Notes: generated by a model not told the origin, from the letters alone. A DNA stretch of 64,000 bases from Penium margaritaceum (GCA_023375785.1 SZWC01001183.1:23692-87691); one strand, 5' to 3'; shown: positions 24,440-37,140, numbered from the stretch's first letter. Translations and numbers: made by a program.

Positions 24440-24729
24440 CCAGAAACAACAAGCTGCCCATGAATTTTAACAAAAGCAATCATCCACCCACCCTTTGGAG
24501 CAAAAGCAACAAGCTACCCATGACGTTGGACAAAAGCAACCATTCACCCATGGCAATTTTACTTGGGATAAAATGCAAAGTGTGACTCGCATCCACTCAT
24601 CCCGCATACAAAAAAAATCATTTTCCCAGCCCTTGGAACAAAAGCAACCATCCTCCCACCATATAAAACAAAAGCAAGCATCCATCCAGCATCCGTACCA
24701 AAATCAACCAGCTTCCCACCCCTTTTTTC
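24440..24729. repeat. degenerate 30-bp minisatellite (QKQ repeat in one frame)
   Basis: The word ACAAAAGCAACCA or close variants starts at about 24440, 24470, 24500, 24530, then after a gap at 24609, 24639, 24669 and 24699. The spacing is exactly 30 bases within each block. In the plus frame each unit reads QKQ then three variable residues, His or Gln, and three more, e.g. QKQPSSHHIK. An open frame runs 24495-25028 but extends well beyond the repeat and has no other coding signs. Confidence 0.85.
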
Positions 24730-27168
24730 CATGCTCGACCGCGGCATGTGTCATGGAACTGACATGGAAAAAAGTGGAATGGTGCAACAGGCTGATCCAA
24801 AATGAGCAGCAAAAATCATGTCATGCATCGATGCTGCATGGTATGTGGCACCAAAATGACAGTCCTTTAACGCCTATGTGTTCTTCCCGTATTTTCTATA
24901 CAACGCTGGCATACATGTTAGTTTTGGTGCAGTGTTTGCACATACATTTATATCTGTGGGGCATTGTCATATGTACTATATTCTATGAACAACTGTCACA
25001 TGCATCACATTGTGCAAGACACTGGTAAATCAACCATTTGTTCCAAGAAATTGGTATATGACTATCTCCCTTTCACTTATCGATGAATATTAGTACCTAT
25101 GTTAGACTACTTTTGTATTTTTTGTTCTTTGTGCAATCGTGGAACTCTTTTGTTGCAAAACTCCTTTCTTCAAAGTGCCTTTGCTTTGTAAAACTTAAAA
25201 CCTCGAGTCATTTTTATCTTCTTGGGATAGGGGGCTTTCTTTGATGCTCGAACCATACATTTGTCAATAGTGCTCCAGAACATCTAGAACACCTTGTTGG
25301 TGTTTTTCAACACCAATACTAGGTGAAGGTGTCTAAAATTTCGTAAATGTGCATATGGCACGCTATCTGCCAAACCTTCGTGTGGACCAAGAGGGATACT
25401 AAACTTTGAATGTGCAAAGATAACAAGGATTTTGCGGTAAACCACAGTCGCACTAGGAAGTTATGGGTACATTTGATGACGGCATGGCAATGAATGCAAT
25501 GGACATGACATACAACAACCACGACTTCATAACATGGTGACTCGTGGTCACGTGCAGAGGTCAAGTTTAGGCCCTGACACTGTGTCCAAGAGTATCTTCG
25601 CACTCATATCATCTGTTGTCTTCTACTCCACACTTTCAAATCTTTTGTGGTCAAGGAGTTTCTCTCGCACAATATAGTTCTGACTTCCTCACGTGCTACC
25701 ACATCGTCAAACAAGCGTGCATGCTATTGCCACTATTGCCACTATATCCCACTGTACAACGTACTCTGGCACCTACTACTCCATGCAACCATAAACTTGC
25801 TCGTGTTGCAACTCCTGCTGGACATCCTCAACAAATACTCATTGCAAAAGCTTGACCGGTAGACATTGCTCAATGCAACCTGACTCCAAAGCGTTCTTCC
25901 GCTAAACAAATTACTACACGCCATCGTTGTTCATCCATTGCTTTGCGCAGCCATACTTTAGCTCCTACCTCCGGTGCCTTAGCTGGTGCACAGGATCACC
26001 TGGCTACCGGTGTTATGCAGAACCAGACCCCTGCACGGACCGTAAAAACTCAACCAGTTCTGGAGACTCATGCCCTTTTACGTACTATTGCACATATGTC
26101 TCCTGGTGGTTTCCGCAGGCCACTCATTGGCACCCAGCCACCACCCCCGTCATCCCACACACTCGTATCCACCTTAGGTTCCAAAGAACATTTCGTCTGG
26201 TTGAATCATGACCAGGAGTATGACAAGTGAGAAAGGCATTGGGAAGAGGACACTGAAGAGAGGCTGACGCTTTGGATTGAGCCTCGCTCCTTAGAGAACA
26301 CCAAGCTCCCCCCTCCCTTATACACATGCTTCATGGGGACAACACCATATTTTTGTCAGTTATTCCTCCAGTGATTGGGTTATCTGGTGTTTGTTTAAAA
26401 ACCTTTCATGTATATTTCTAGATGTGCTCAATGATGTCAGTAGCAGTCCATCTCTTTTTTGTGCCTAAGCTAGTAGTCCTATGTTGTTTGGCTTCATTCA
26501 CGTACATTCTTTAAAAAAAGTTATCAATATTCATGCAAACAGTGCCCTTGAAAGCACCACCAAGAAAAAAAATGCAGACAATATTGAATTACTTGGAGGA
26601 CAAGAATTCTGCAACATGGTTGCGTGATGGGCAGCCATTAAGGATTCCGCCATAGCACACTACTTCAGCCCTTCATGGGTTTGCTACAAGTCGGCTCCCA
26701 ATGACATCATGTGTGTTGAGGCGCTGTCCAACGGATGCACATGGAGTATTCGTGCCATTGTGATCTTGAAGCTTGGGGTCATGAGATCTTTTGTTTCTTG
26801 GCCATCACTACACGCTGACAATTGGATGTAGACCACTTGGTAGATTGTGTGGAAGATATCTACTTAGATGGCTCCAGACACAACATCCTCTCTAATGATT
26901 CTCTACGCAATCATCAAGTCTGTAGTTTGGGTCCAAGTGGAAGACTGCACTTTGTAGAGAAAACTTTTGGCCCGGATACAACTCATGGGGATAAAAGAAA
27001 AGTTGTGGTGTCTCTTCATATCTCTTTGTAGGGAGGTGAGTGTCTCCATCAACTTGTTTACGCCTTCTTGAAATTTTATCGGCCACCACCTTGCAACTCA
27101 TTCTCTGTCATGGCTGTTTCTTATTGTAACTTGAATGTGTGCACTTGACAATAAATGTAGTGGCAGAT
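24730..27168. other. no identified gene
   Basis: 25616-26330 has two long plus-strand frames rich in Ser, Pro and Thr that resemble a retroelement linker or gag tail, but no motif fixes this. The rest shows nothing I recognise. 26820-27168 may be decayed N-terminal sequence of the MULE transposase that follows. Confidence 0.35.
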
Positions 27169-27537
27169 ATGGAAAAATCCAACAAGTTAAAGTGGGTCTT
27201 CATGGACACTGGTGGCATGCGTCTGGGATGCGACTGCTTGCGCGGGATCATGACCATGGATGGGACATTTTTGAGAAGTGAAAACAAGTAAGAGATGCTC
27301 ATCGTGATGTGTCTTCGTGCCAATGATCATGCATTCTTGATGGCGTGGGCAACGATTCCTAGTAAGAATGAGGAGAAGTGGACCTGGTTGTCTTCAGCCG
27401 GGCATTACATGTCCCACTACTTGAGTCTGTGGTGCTCTCATCAGTTTAGACATGGAGGCAAGGCTGATGAAGGTCCTCAAACATTCCTGCCTGGAATACT
27501 ACACACCTACAACGCATACCATATGATGAAGAACTTG
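27169..27537 (+). pseudogene. MULE (Mutator-like) transposase fragment
   Basis: A DNA-transposon transposase piece in one frame, interrupted by one in-frame TAA at 27289-27291. Residues match the MULE DDE domain in order: a MRLGCDCLRGIMTMDGTFL block (usual GCRPVI..DGTFLK; first catalytic Asp codon 27259-27261), a LRANDHAFLMAWATI block (usual D.NN...P.AFA.V), NEEKWTWL (usual E...W.WF), and PGILHTYNAYHMMKNL (usual FP...H.YC..HL..N). The zinc-finger N-terminus, the final Glu region and terminal inverted repeats are not visible. An open end of 82 codons (27295-27540) survives. It is a single dead fragment inside the copia-C region. Confidence 0.72.
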
Positions 27538-28289
27538 TAGGAAAAACAAAAGAAGAAGGTGGCCTGTTGGACGTGGAAGTGTGTGCATTCATTAAGTCGA
27601 GAGCGGCTCCACCTGGCAGCACACCATCTACGGGAGATAAGCGGTCACGCAGCCGACTCCCTCATGTGAGGGTGGTATCCATTTGCATAAAAGGGCATCA
27701 TAGTATGAAAAGGTTACAAACACAAACCGGCATAAAAAAAATTCCCAATGATGAATGATCTCTTCAAAACGATTGTGGTACAAGTTTGGCATTCGAGCCT
27801 CACTCTCTTGTTTGGCGATATGCCGCATAGTCATGACATGGGTTCTGCTTCATTAGAGTTAAAGTGTCATTGAATTTCCCTTGGGCTCATTGCTTTCTCA
27901 TGGTGCATTGATACCTTCTATTTGCTGTGCACGACATTGAAACATGAGCCATATAGCTTAAAAAACTGGATACGTGGGACGCGACCCTTTGATTTTCTCT
28001 ATCCAAGTAGTGTATCTAGATTCACTGATCATCTACCCATAACAAGGATGCGTGGATCCAGGACCAGTTTCGCAAATCTGGACCTAGGATTTGGAACCTC
28101 ACATCCGGATCTAGGTGGAAAATCCACTCCACTGATGCAGATCCACCTCAAGCTCTGCAGATAGGATCTTTGTGCATCCTTAGCCATTAGGTTTTGAGTT
28201 AGGAGATAAGGACAGGAACTTGCGTAATGCCTTGTATGCCGTCGAGTAGTCATCTTGATGGTATAATTTGGAGATCACCAACACATTGA
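27538..28289. other. no identified gene; possible MULE remainder
   Basis: 27540-27700 has weak MULE-like spacing of Trp and Cys residues but no firm motif. 28047-28160 is dense in GATC- and GGATT-type words, partly palindromic. Nothing else is seen. Confidence 0.35.
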
Positions 28290-29284
28290 CTTGTGTGGGT
28301 TATGTGCAAAGTAATGCTGACCTAGTCTTCTCCCTTCGATGGAAACCTAAGCATTCCACTGGCATCATGGTCTATGTTGACAGTTTCCTCAACGTGTCTC
28401 TCTTGATGTAGCCTGTTTTGGAGGCCAATGGAGTCCTCTAGGCTGCCTTTAGGATGAAGGACATCGGTCTTGTCATTATGTTTCTCGGGATGGAGATTAC
28501 TTGTGACCGTTGGTGATGCATACTCTAGATTTACCATGTGTACTATGCTCACCTTGTAGGGGAATATTGAATAGATCCTTTGTGTGTAGTTCCCATAGCC
28601 TCCACGCCCATCATACTAGAGGGTACAAATTCCTTGAACGTGAAAGACTCAACATGCCTGGGGTTGTACGTGGAAGCGGCAGTGTACCATCGCCTCATGA
28701 GCTCTCATGTTTCCTTGGCCATGACCACTCGTCATGAAATTGCTTTATTTGTCAACCTACTTGCACAGCTCTCATAGTTTCCTCAAAGGAGATCTTTGCA
28801 TACGACTATACAAGTGGTACTATACGTGGTCTCCATGCAATACCTCAGGCTTTTCTTTCTTTGGTAGGCCTTGGTGATGGTTTGTGGTTGCGCCGACGAT
28901 TATTAGGCTTGGATTCTTGCCAGGAAAAACTACTATGTTATGACATACTATGAAGGAAGACTTTATTGCACATAACTTGTCAACGATAAAGTATGTTTCA
29001 TTTGGGGCTAAGGCTCGTTAGGCGGTGTGGTTGCAGGAGTTGTTTCTCCTGTTGTAGTGGCTTGCATCTTCAGGCATTTTGTGTTGTAAGTATTGGAGTG
29101 CTCTGGCCATTTCAAAGAAATCCGGTGTGTTCCATGCACATTCAAAGTACACTGTTGTTTTGCAATTTTTTCTACGTGACTTGGTGATACGACAGGTGAT
29201 TACCATAGTTTTGGTTGATATGGACTTGTAGCAGGTTAAATCCTGACGAAAGCACTGGCATGAGGCATGTTCAGGGGGGGAATT
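28290..29284 (+). pseudogene. copia-C fragment: RT end and RNase H
   Basis: Plus-strand copia pol remnant. Signs in order: GIMVYVDSFL (28358-28390, position of the YVDD box), AFRMKDIGLVIMFLGMEI (28440-28500, the MKDLG...FLG block), and an RNase H tail with KYVSFGAKAR near 28990 and HIQSTLLFCNFFY near 29135 in the place of the usual TKHI...HF. A purine tract, GGGGGGGAATT, at 29273-29284 leads into an LTR. Heavily decayed. Confidence 0.6.
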
Positions 29285-29520
29285 TGTTCCACCAGGATCC
29301 ACCCTTTGCTGAAGGGTGGCTGAGATTTTTGTGTGTGCATATGTAACATTGAACATCTCTTTTGTTTTTCATGTGTATGGACTTGGTACAATCGGGAAAT
29401 TAGGGATTTTTGTGCCGTGAGTCTTTCTCATCTATGTACACACTTAACCATGACCACTTGGCTTTGCCCATGCTTGTGTACACCCCTGATGCCATCCTAT
29501 TCGCTCAAGGATGATGTTAT
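29285..29520 (+). repeat. probable 3' LTR of copia-C, related to copia-A
   Basis: Starts TGTTCCACC straight after a purine tract. It contains CCCTTTGCTGAAGGGTGG and a following TTTTTGTG block that parallel CCCTTTCTGAAGGGTGG and CTTTTGTAGG in the copia-A LTRs. The right end is a guess. Confidence 0.5.
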
Positions 29521-31079
29521 GTGAGGACGCATCCATATGTGGTTCATAGAATACTTCCTTGTCGTGCTTCATATATGCTGGGCCACTTTACAATTTCATA
29601 TGAGTTACGTACAAGCAAACTCAATTGTCATACTTAATAGCTTGAGTGACGCAGGAAAAAAAAAACTGTTCAATGTGATTTTCAAATGCAATTTCTCCCT
29701 TGAGAGTGGATCTTAGGAAGCAAACGAGACAATAGTTGGCACTCCTAGCAACAATCTCGCTATTTTTGTATGTGCCTTTTGTTCTAGTGCATTCATTGGA
29801 AAATGTTGCTACATCAATGGCTGTGGTTCTAGGAGGCTTCTCATTGATTCCTTAGACCTATCAACGTGAAATCGTGGAAAGCTACAAGGTGTTCAATGTT
29901 GCCTTGGGACCTAAGTGTATACTTCCTGGGAATATGTGCATCTACCGCCACTTATAGAAGTGGATGTGGGCATGGATTATCTTTTAACCATGTGTATGGG
30001 CATCACCAATGAGGACTTGTTCATGGCTTGTAAGGTAGTGGTGGGGGTTAAAAAAGTTTAAAGGACCAAGGGGCTCTTTGACCAGGAAAATTGATGGAAT
30101 ATCTCGTCAAATGGTAGGGATGTTCCGCTTTACAAAACAGCTTGAATCCCTATGAAAACCACAAGGGCTTCAATAATATGGCCGATAAATATTGTAGCCA
30201 ACATCGACATACGTCTTACAACACACTGGCATGTCCCACCTTAATAAGGAGAGGTGTTACATCTCTAACTTATGCAAGTAATTTTAATGTACACATGGAA
30301 AGTTTTCCTTTTCTTCTGGCCCACCATACACTAAACCCTAAAACTTTAAGTTGTCTTATTGAGGGCATTCCGGCCACCTGCCTTGACCTCCAATGTATGG
30401 TTGTAGAAGGTTGTGATGGGAACGACCACTTTCAAGAAGTGATGACAAATCAATTGTAAATTGCACTAATATTTTGACAATGTTTTACTAAATTCTCAAA
30501 GATAAGCCTTTAGAAAGATGCGCACATGAAAACTCCATCCCTGAGACTTCTCAATAGAGTGCCTTGAAGTAGACTCTCACGATACAACGTCAGAGACGTT
30601 ACTTAACCTAAGCGTTAAAAACTCAAAATAGCCTTGAGCACTCTTTGTTTCCATGCTTGATCCCAATACGTGTTATTCATTAAGAAACAAACTGGTGAGG
30701 GAAATCTCATTGACAGATGACCAGCGACAAAAATCGTCATCAATCGATGGAAGTTTCATCAACAGCCGACGAGGTTGGCAACTAACAATTTTTTGCTTAG
30801 CCTCGACCAGTCAGAGTACCCCATTTAGAAGGGCTCCCACATTATGCCCATATGCTTAATAATAACAGAAACCTGAAGCAAACCCAACCCTTGATAAAGA
30901 CAAGTGGTTTTTGAGTTTTGTTGCATTTGTATGTATGAGGTCCTTGTGTAACAGGGCGTGACAAGGTCCCCTCTAGCATACGCTGAGTCTTCAACCTCCT
31001 GTACACATCACAAATCCCTCCAATAAAGGGTTTTGTTTACTTTTAGGTGAGGTGCATGTCATGAGTTGAAGATGCATGG
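29521..31079. other. no identified gene
   Basis: One plus-strand frame of 105 codons (30142-30459) has no recognisable motif. I see no RNA gene or repeat structure. Confidence 0.45.
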
Positions 31080-31084
31080 CATAG

Positions 31085-31781
31085 TGTAGCGGGAGGGCCG
31101 GTTCGGCCCTCCCTCCTCGCTGAAGCGAGGGGCGGTTGCACACCACCCCTCGCGTCAGCGAGGGCTGGCCGAAGGCCAGCACTTTGCAGGCCGACTGCCA
31201 GCAGACTGCCGGCCGGCTGGACGGCCGGCTGTCGGCCAAGTGACTGGCCGGCCACTAGCCAGCCAGCCACCAGCCGCCGATCGCATACTCAGTCCGATCG
31301 GTGTCTGAGGGGCCGCGAGGACCTCAAGGGTGAGGCCTCGTGGCCTCGTGCCCTCGCCCCCCCTTGCCCTCCTCGCAAGCAAGCAAGCGAGGACAAGGGA
31401 CAAGAGACAAGAGAGGCAAGAGAGCCCTGGCGCAAAATCGCCATCGTGCCTCGCAAGCGATGATTTTGTGTCAAGAATTCAAAAACGTACACCAAAGTTT
31501 GTTTGTGACAAACTTTGACATACCATAACGGAACAACTTGTGCGAACGCACGAGTTCGAGGTAAAAAACCCCGGTGTGGGTCCCAAAGCCAGGGGTAAGG
31601 TTACAAATGGAAATGGGCCTCCACAGACTCAAAGCATTCGAGTCTCCCTGCTCTGGGTCATTGATGACGGTTACCCCTTGGTCCTGCGAAGGGGGTAAAC
31701 CATTGACACGGACTGAGAATGTCATTCTATGAACTCTGTCGATGACTGCAAAGCAAGAGCTGGAGGTTCCGGCCTGTTATG
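31085..31781 (+). repeat. 5' LTR of gypsy-4
   Basis: Begins TGTAGCGGGAGGG and ends ...CCTGTTAT before the primer site. The first 200 bases are dense in short inverted repeats built on GGCCGGCC and GCTGAAGCGAGG / CCTCGCGTCAGCGAGG words. Paired with 38957-39664. Confidence 0.92.
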
Positions 31782-31782
31782 G

Positions 31783-31795
31783 TGGTTCTCAGAGC
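31783..31795 (+). other. probable primer binding site of gypsy-4
   Basis: TGGTTCTCAGAGC lies two bases after the LTR and differs slightly from the initiator Met-tRNA site TGGTATCAGAGC. Position and similarity support it. Confidence 0.65.
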
Positions 31796-32699
31796 AGACG
31801 ACCCACGCGACTAAGGGTTTGATGGAAACGGTGGCTACAATGAATATTAAACACCGTGAGCAGCTACAAGCAGTATCAGAAATGCCAGAAGGGACTACTG
31901 CATCTCCACTCCACGGATTAAAGCGTTGTAAAGTGCGTTGGAGAGCTAGAAAAGAGCTCTACTTGCTGGAGCCTCTTGCCTCCAGCCCCTACTCAGTTCC
32001 AAGGGGCTATGAGGACTTTCGTGGGACAGGATGGAGAGTTTCCACCCCCAAAAACCATAAAATCTTCTCCATTTTTAAGGCTCCTTCAAAACCCCTTCAA
32101 CCAAAAACTGGGGCAATGTCCTTTTCCAGTTCCAGAGACTCTTACAGCTTGACAGAAAAAGAAAAAGGAGAAAGACGCCACTTCGAGAATTTTTTGAGGC
32201 CACCACATTATCGTGGAGCATAAAGGAAGGCACCTCCAAGGGGGCACAAGGCACGACAAGAAGACATAAGAAGAGGCCAAGAAAGACCAGAAGACAAGAA
32301 GACAAGAAGATACAAGACTAGTGAGGAGGGCATGTGTGAGAGTACAAACTTTTAATTAGAGTTGACCCCTCGTCTCCCCCTCACCTTGTTGAGCGGTGCT
32401 CAAACTATTACAGCTTCTTGATCTTGTACGTGCTTGTTTCTCTATGTTTTTTTTAAATTCCTAGTGTCGTGAGTCAAGGCTTAGAGTTTTGCCTAAAATC
32501 TACGGGCTTGTGCCGAACCGTGGCGGCCTAGAAAAATGGTTTTTTTTACCACGTGGTTTTGCTGACCGTGGCGGCCTAGGAAAGCATAATCAAGTTTATA
32601 ATTGCCTCACCGATCATGAGAGCAAGGAGACTTTGGGAGGTGAAACCTCCTCAAAGTGGTGTGGTGATCCTCACAACAGTCTTCATGTGCTAGTTGCAC

Positions 32700-34760
32700 C
32701 GGTGACGACATGGCAAGTGCCGGACCATCGAAGACCGACAAGGGCAAGGTGGTGACGGCCTCACCACATGCCCTCAACGGACTCCAAATCTTGGGAGCCG
32801 CCGTTGTGAGCACGGTTGCCAGACCAAAGGCAATCGTACCACCAAAGGCAACTGGTGCCAACCTTGGCGACACCAAGAAGCATGCAGAATCCGGAAAAGT
32901 ACTCTATGAGCACGTCGACGCGCACGTGGACGACGCCCACGCGACGGACAATGCGCTCGAAGAAGACCATCCGGGCGTGGACCCTGACAAAGAGCACAAC
33001 GCCGACGATAGCAAAGAAAATGAGGATCGCGATCATTACCATCGTCATGCGCCAAACTCAAGCCGATCACTCGAGAAGGATAAGATGCTCTCAACATCGC
33101 CACAAGCTGCCGACAGTAACAACGCTGTAGGGAGTAGCAAAGGCGCCAAAAGCAGCCACAAGGGAAGTTCCTGTGAGAACTAGCCGGACAACACGTCGCA
33201 AAGGCAATTCTCGATGACCACTGCATGCTTGCTAAGTTGGCTGAAGCAACGACGGGCCTACTCAAAATCACCACCGACAGCGGAGGTGCGGCAGCACTCG
33301 GAGGAGTGGGGACGGACCCCCCTTCCTACGATGTGGCCGCAATGGGGTGGACCAGTGCCCACTCGAGCATCGTCGCTGACGATAGCCTCCTCCAAAAGGC
33401 GGGACTCCTTGGAGGCGTGTACGCAAACCATACCCTCCTGTAGTGGGTAAAGGTGCACGGACAACGCGAGGCCCTGGAGGCTATCGCCGATGCTCTGACA
33501 ACATCAAAGCTGAAGTTTGCATTTGCCAACTTACACACCCACGTCGGGCAGAGCATCACGGACCTCGGCCGTGATCGCCAGCTACAGCGCCTAGCCGCTC
33601 ATAAGGCAAGCCGTCAATGCAACGACTTGGACAAGGTGTTACAAGGCATGACCCAGGTGCGGATGTAGTAGTAATCACAACGCACCGCAGTTGCTGATGC
33701 CACTGCCGGTGGCAATGAAGACTTGCCTACCTTGACGACTTCAGGGCCCGTCATGAACATGTCCTTCCTCCATAGTGTGGAGATGTTCTAGAAGGACGTG
33801 AAGCTGACTGACTGGCTGAATTGCATAGAGCATGTTCTATGTGTCCACAAGGTTATACTCAGTGAGTGGGGTGACCTTGCCACAACGGGGCTTGAAGACA
33901 AGCTCTTCAAGTATGTGGTGAAGGAGTGGGGTGCACAGCAGCCGCACCTCGAGTGGCAGCCCATGCTGTGGGAGGCCTTCTACGCAATCATGCGTATGAA
34001 GTGCATCCAGCATGAAGAGGCATAGCGCTCCTTCCACAAAATCAAGGACTTCGGGCAACTGGATAGCTCTTTTTAAGCCTGCTTGAGCTAGTTCACCACA
34101 CTCGTGGAGGAAGCTGAAATCTTCATCAAGGGATATGGAACGCAGAACTTCAAGTACCCAGAGTGTATGCTGTTGGAGTACATGCATGACGGTCTTGCCA
34201 ACAAGAAGCTGAAGGACAAGACCACCACAACGGCACCCGGCCAGGCTTGGACGAGCTAGAGGATGCTGCGGGACTACATGAGTGAAGTGTATTCGGCAAA
34301 CCTGAAGCACTACTCGGACGCACGGCCAAATGCGCGTGCACAGCAAGGCCTCGACATGCGCATGTATGCTACGGAGACGGAAGAGAAGCGGGACAATGGG
34401 GCGGGGCCAAGGACAAGCAGCCCGCAAGCCCTCCAGTCATGAATACCATCCAGCACAAGATCCCAAACCATAAGCACAGCCGTGACAATGACAAGCTGAA
34501 TGCGGCATGCGAGCGTCGCAACACAGCCTTCCGCGATGGACTTCACCATAATTGCATGCAACCGGGCCACTTTAGGGCTCAGTGCCCTCAGGCTGTTGGT
34601 AGTGGACAAGAGGCCGCGGCGTTAGCCGCAACAGCAGCACCTCGTGGGGATGTTGCAGTAGGAGGCTGCAGAAAAGACCGTGGAGAGGGCCGCGGTCGTG
34701 GCAATGGACCCGGCCGTGGAAATGGACAAGGCCGTGCCGCGGGTTTTTCCCACCCCTGAG
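32700..34760 (+). pseudogene. gypsy-4 gag remnant
   Basis: Coding-like stretch starting MASAGPSKTDKGKVVTAS (32710), followed by an acidic, His/Asp-rich region. The retrotransposon capsid block is at 33798-34025 (DWLNCIEHVLC, then WGDLATTGLEDKLFKYVVKEW). Near 34540-34590 a zinc-knuckle remnant reads CMQPGHFRAQC, and after it a Gly/Arg-rich tail to about 34750. Long minus-strand open frames opposite this region are shadows. Confidence 0.75.
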
Positions 34761-35291
34761 AGACGTTAGTTGCGACCACTCAGGGGTAAATGTGGACCGC
34801 GAGTGTGGATTCATGTTTTCAAATGAGGATGTAGAGCAACTTGAATTTTTGACGAGTTTAAACTTCTCTATTGTTTTTTCCCCTCATTGAACCTCATTCT
34901 ACACTTGTTGATCGATATTGCCAAAATAATTGCATCACCAGACAAGATGCATGACCGAACCAGTTTAGTGGTGGCGACACCAACCACTGCGCATGAACTG
35001 TCAAACATAGTGATTGAAGCAAAAACCCTAAAAGCAATGAGCTCAATCAAATTCGTGGTACCCTTAGTTGATGATTTTGACCTAGTCGGATCTAAGGACT
35101 GGAAGGCGCTAGCCAAATTTAGACGTTCCCACAAGATGTGGACTCGAGTGCGTGAATCATGAGAATTACGGTGCCCGCCGTACCGATTCCGTGTTTATCA
35201 CAAACTTGGCATGACTTTGTTAGGCCTATTCACTCGGAAGAGTGGAGGTAACATGAAGATGTAGTTTAAAGGATACCTAGCTGGTGATCCC

Positions 35292-35702
35292 GTGAACGTA
35301 CTTGCTGACACTAGAGGAGATGCCTCCTTTGTCCACCATGGCTTTACCCGACAGGTTGGCCTGAAGCACGAGCAATCGAATTGCACATTTGTTATTGGTG
35401 ACAACCGTACGGTACCCGTCATCAATACCTGTAAAGCAAAAATTTGTATTCAAGGGTACACACAGAGTCTGACGTTGAAGGTACTCAATCTTCTAGACCC
35501 ATTTGATGTGGTATTACGCGATCCCTGGCTCCATGAAAAAAAGACTCTAATATTCTTTGAATCAAAGTGTTTGATGCTCCAAAAAGGAAAGCGTCGCTTT
35601 ATGCTGATTTCGAGTACGGAATTGTCACCAACCCGACTCAAAGTCCATGCTAGCTTTTCTACGATGCAGGTCAAGAGACGTATTCGACGAGGTTGTCGAT
35701 AA
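35292..35702 (+). pseudogene. gypsy-4 aspartic protease remnant
   Basis: Retropepsin-like domain: VLADTRGDASFVHHGFTRQV occupies the place of the usual ALLDSGATHSFIS, then a FVIGDNRTV loop and FDVVLRDPWL in the place of FDVILGMDWL. It would process the polyprotein in a live element. A candidate boundary with RT lies near 35700. Confidence 0.8.
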
Positions 35703-37140
35703 TTCTTGGCCAATTTGCAGAAAGTGGAGGACGACATGAAGGAAGATATACCACAAGAGATCAAATATCTATTGGCGGAGTTCTCAGATGTATCCAAGAC
35801 CCACCGGCTGGGCTTCCGCCAGAACAACACATGGGCCACACGATAAAGTTGGAATCAGAGGCGACTCCTCCATTCAAACCCATGTATCCCCTTAGTCCAG
35901 CGAAAAGGAAAAATGCCAAGTGCCAAATTAAAGTGTACCTTGCAAATGGGTGGATTGAGCCAAGTAGCTTGCCGTATGGTGTGCCGATCCTTTTTGTGAA
36001 AAAAATGGTGGTTTACGCATGTGTGTGGACTACCGTGCGTTGAACAAGCTGACAGTGGAATTCCCTTTACCATAGATTGAGGACCTGTTTGACCAACTCC
36101 AAGGGGAAAAAGGATTTTCATCATTGGATTTGTCTTCACGGTACCATCAAATTCGCATCATGGAAGATGATGTGCCCAAAACTGCATTTTAAATACACAT
36201 GGGACACTATTAGTTTCCGGGTGATGTGCTTCAGGCTAACAAACGCCCCGGTAACCTTCCAACGATGAATGAACCAAGTGTTCTCCAAGCAACTCGGTCA
36301 CTGTGTCTTGGTTTACCTAGATGATATCTTGGGTTTTCCCAAATCCATGGAAGAGCACATAGAACACCTGCGCGAAGTCCTCGCGATCCTTGGGGAACAG
36401 AAGTTGTGTGTAAAATCGAGCAAGTGCAAGCTTGAATAGGATTATGTTGAATGCCTTGGACAAATTGTCAGCAAGGGCGGTATCCGTGTCAATCCATAAA
36501 ATGTCCAAACCATGGTGGACTGGCCACGCTCGGAAAGTGTTAGGCAGATTCGGTCTTTCCTTAGCCTTGCAAACTTAATTTTAATGGTTTATGCAAGAGT
36601 GTTTGACCCTGGTAACATTGCTAACAAGGCTCATCCAAAAAGACGTGCGTTGGGAATGTACATCTCATTGCAAGAAAACCTTTCTCAAACTCAAAGAGCT
36701 CCTATCCACAGTGCCTGTCCTAGATCTTTCGGATCCATTACAATCGTGGGAGGTTTGATGTAATATGTCGGTAGTAGGACTCGAAGCCGTCCTCAAACAG
36801 AGCGGTCATCGAGGGGCACATGAGAGTCGAATGCTCATCCCCCTGGAAATGCAGTACACGACAAGTGAACAAGAGCTCAATGCGATAGAACACGCTTTCA
36901 AGATGTGTCATTGCTCAAGGGTGCTGAAGGGGATGTGACAGTCGAGACCGGCCATAACCCATTGGTGTTTTTCCAAACGCAACCAAACCTGTCAAGACAA
37001 TAGGTGCATTGGAGCGAATACCTGAGTCGATTCTCATTCACATGGGAATATCGACCAGGATGCATCAATGTGGCTGGTCCACTTAGCCGACAGCTTGTGG
37101 AAACTAAAACAATCACTGAGCTCAGTGGGTGTTTTTTGGC
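35703..37140 (+). pseudogene. gypsy-4 reverse transcriptase and RNase H remnant
   Basis: RT blocks: KLESEATPPFKPMYPLSPAK (35850), NGWIEPSSLPYGVPILFVKK (35945-36005), then VMCFRLTNAPVTFQR (36220-36268) and VYLDDIL (about 36310-36330), the catalytic box. Next come SKGGIRVNP (36470) and a decayed connection region. RNase H is seen from about 36760 (GLEAVLKQSGH, TSEQELNAIEHAFK), and HLADSL near 37085 marks its end. Broken in several places. Confidence 0.85.

Noticed and set aside
32774-33274. 166-codon minus-strand frame
   Set aside because: Antisense shadow of the gypsy-4 gag.
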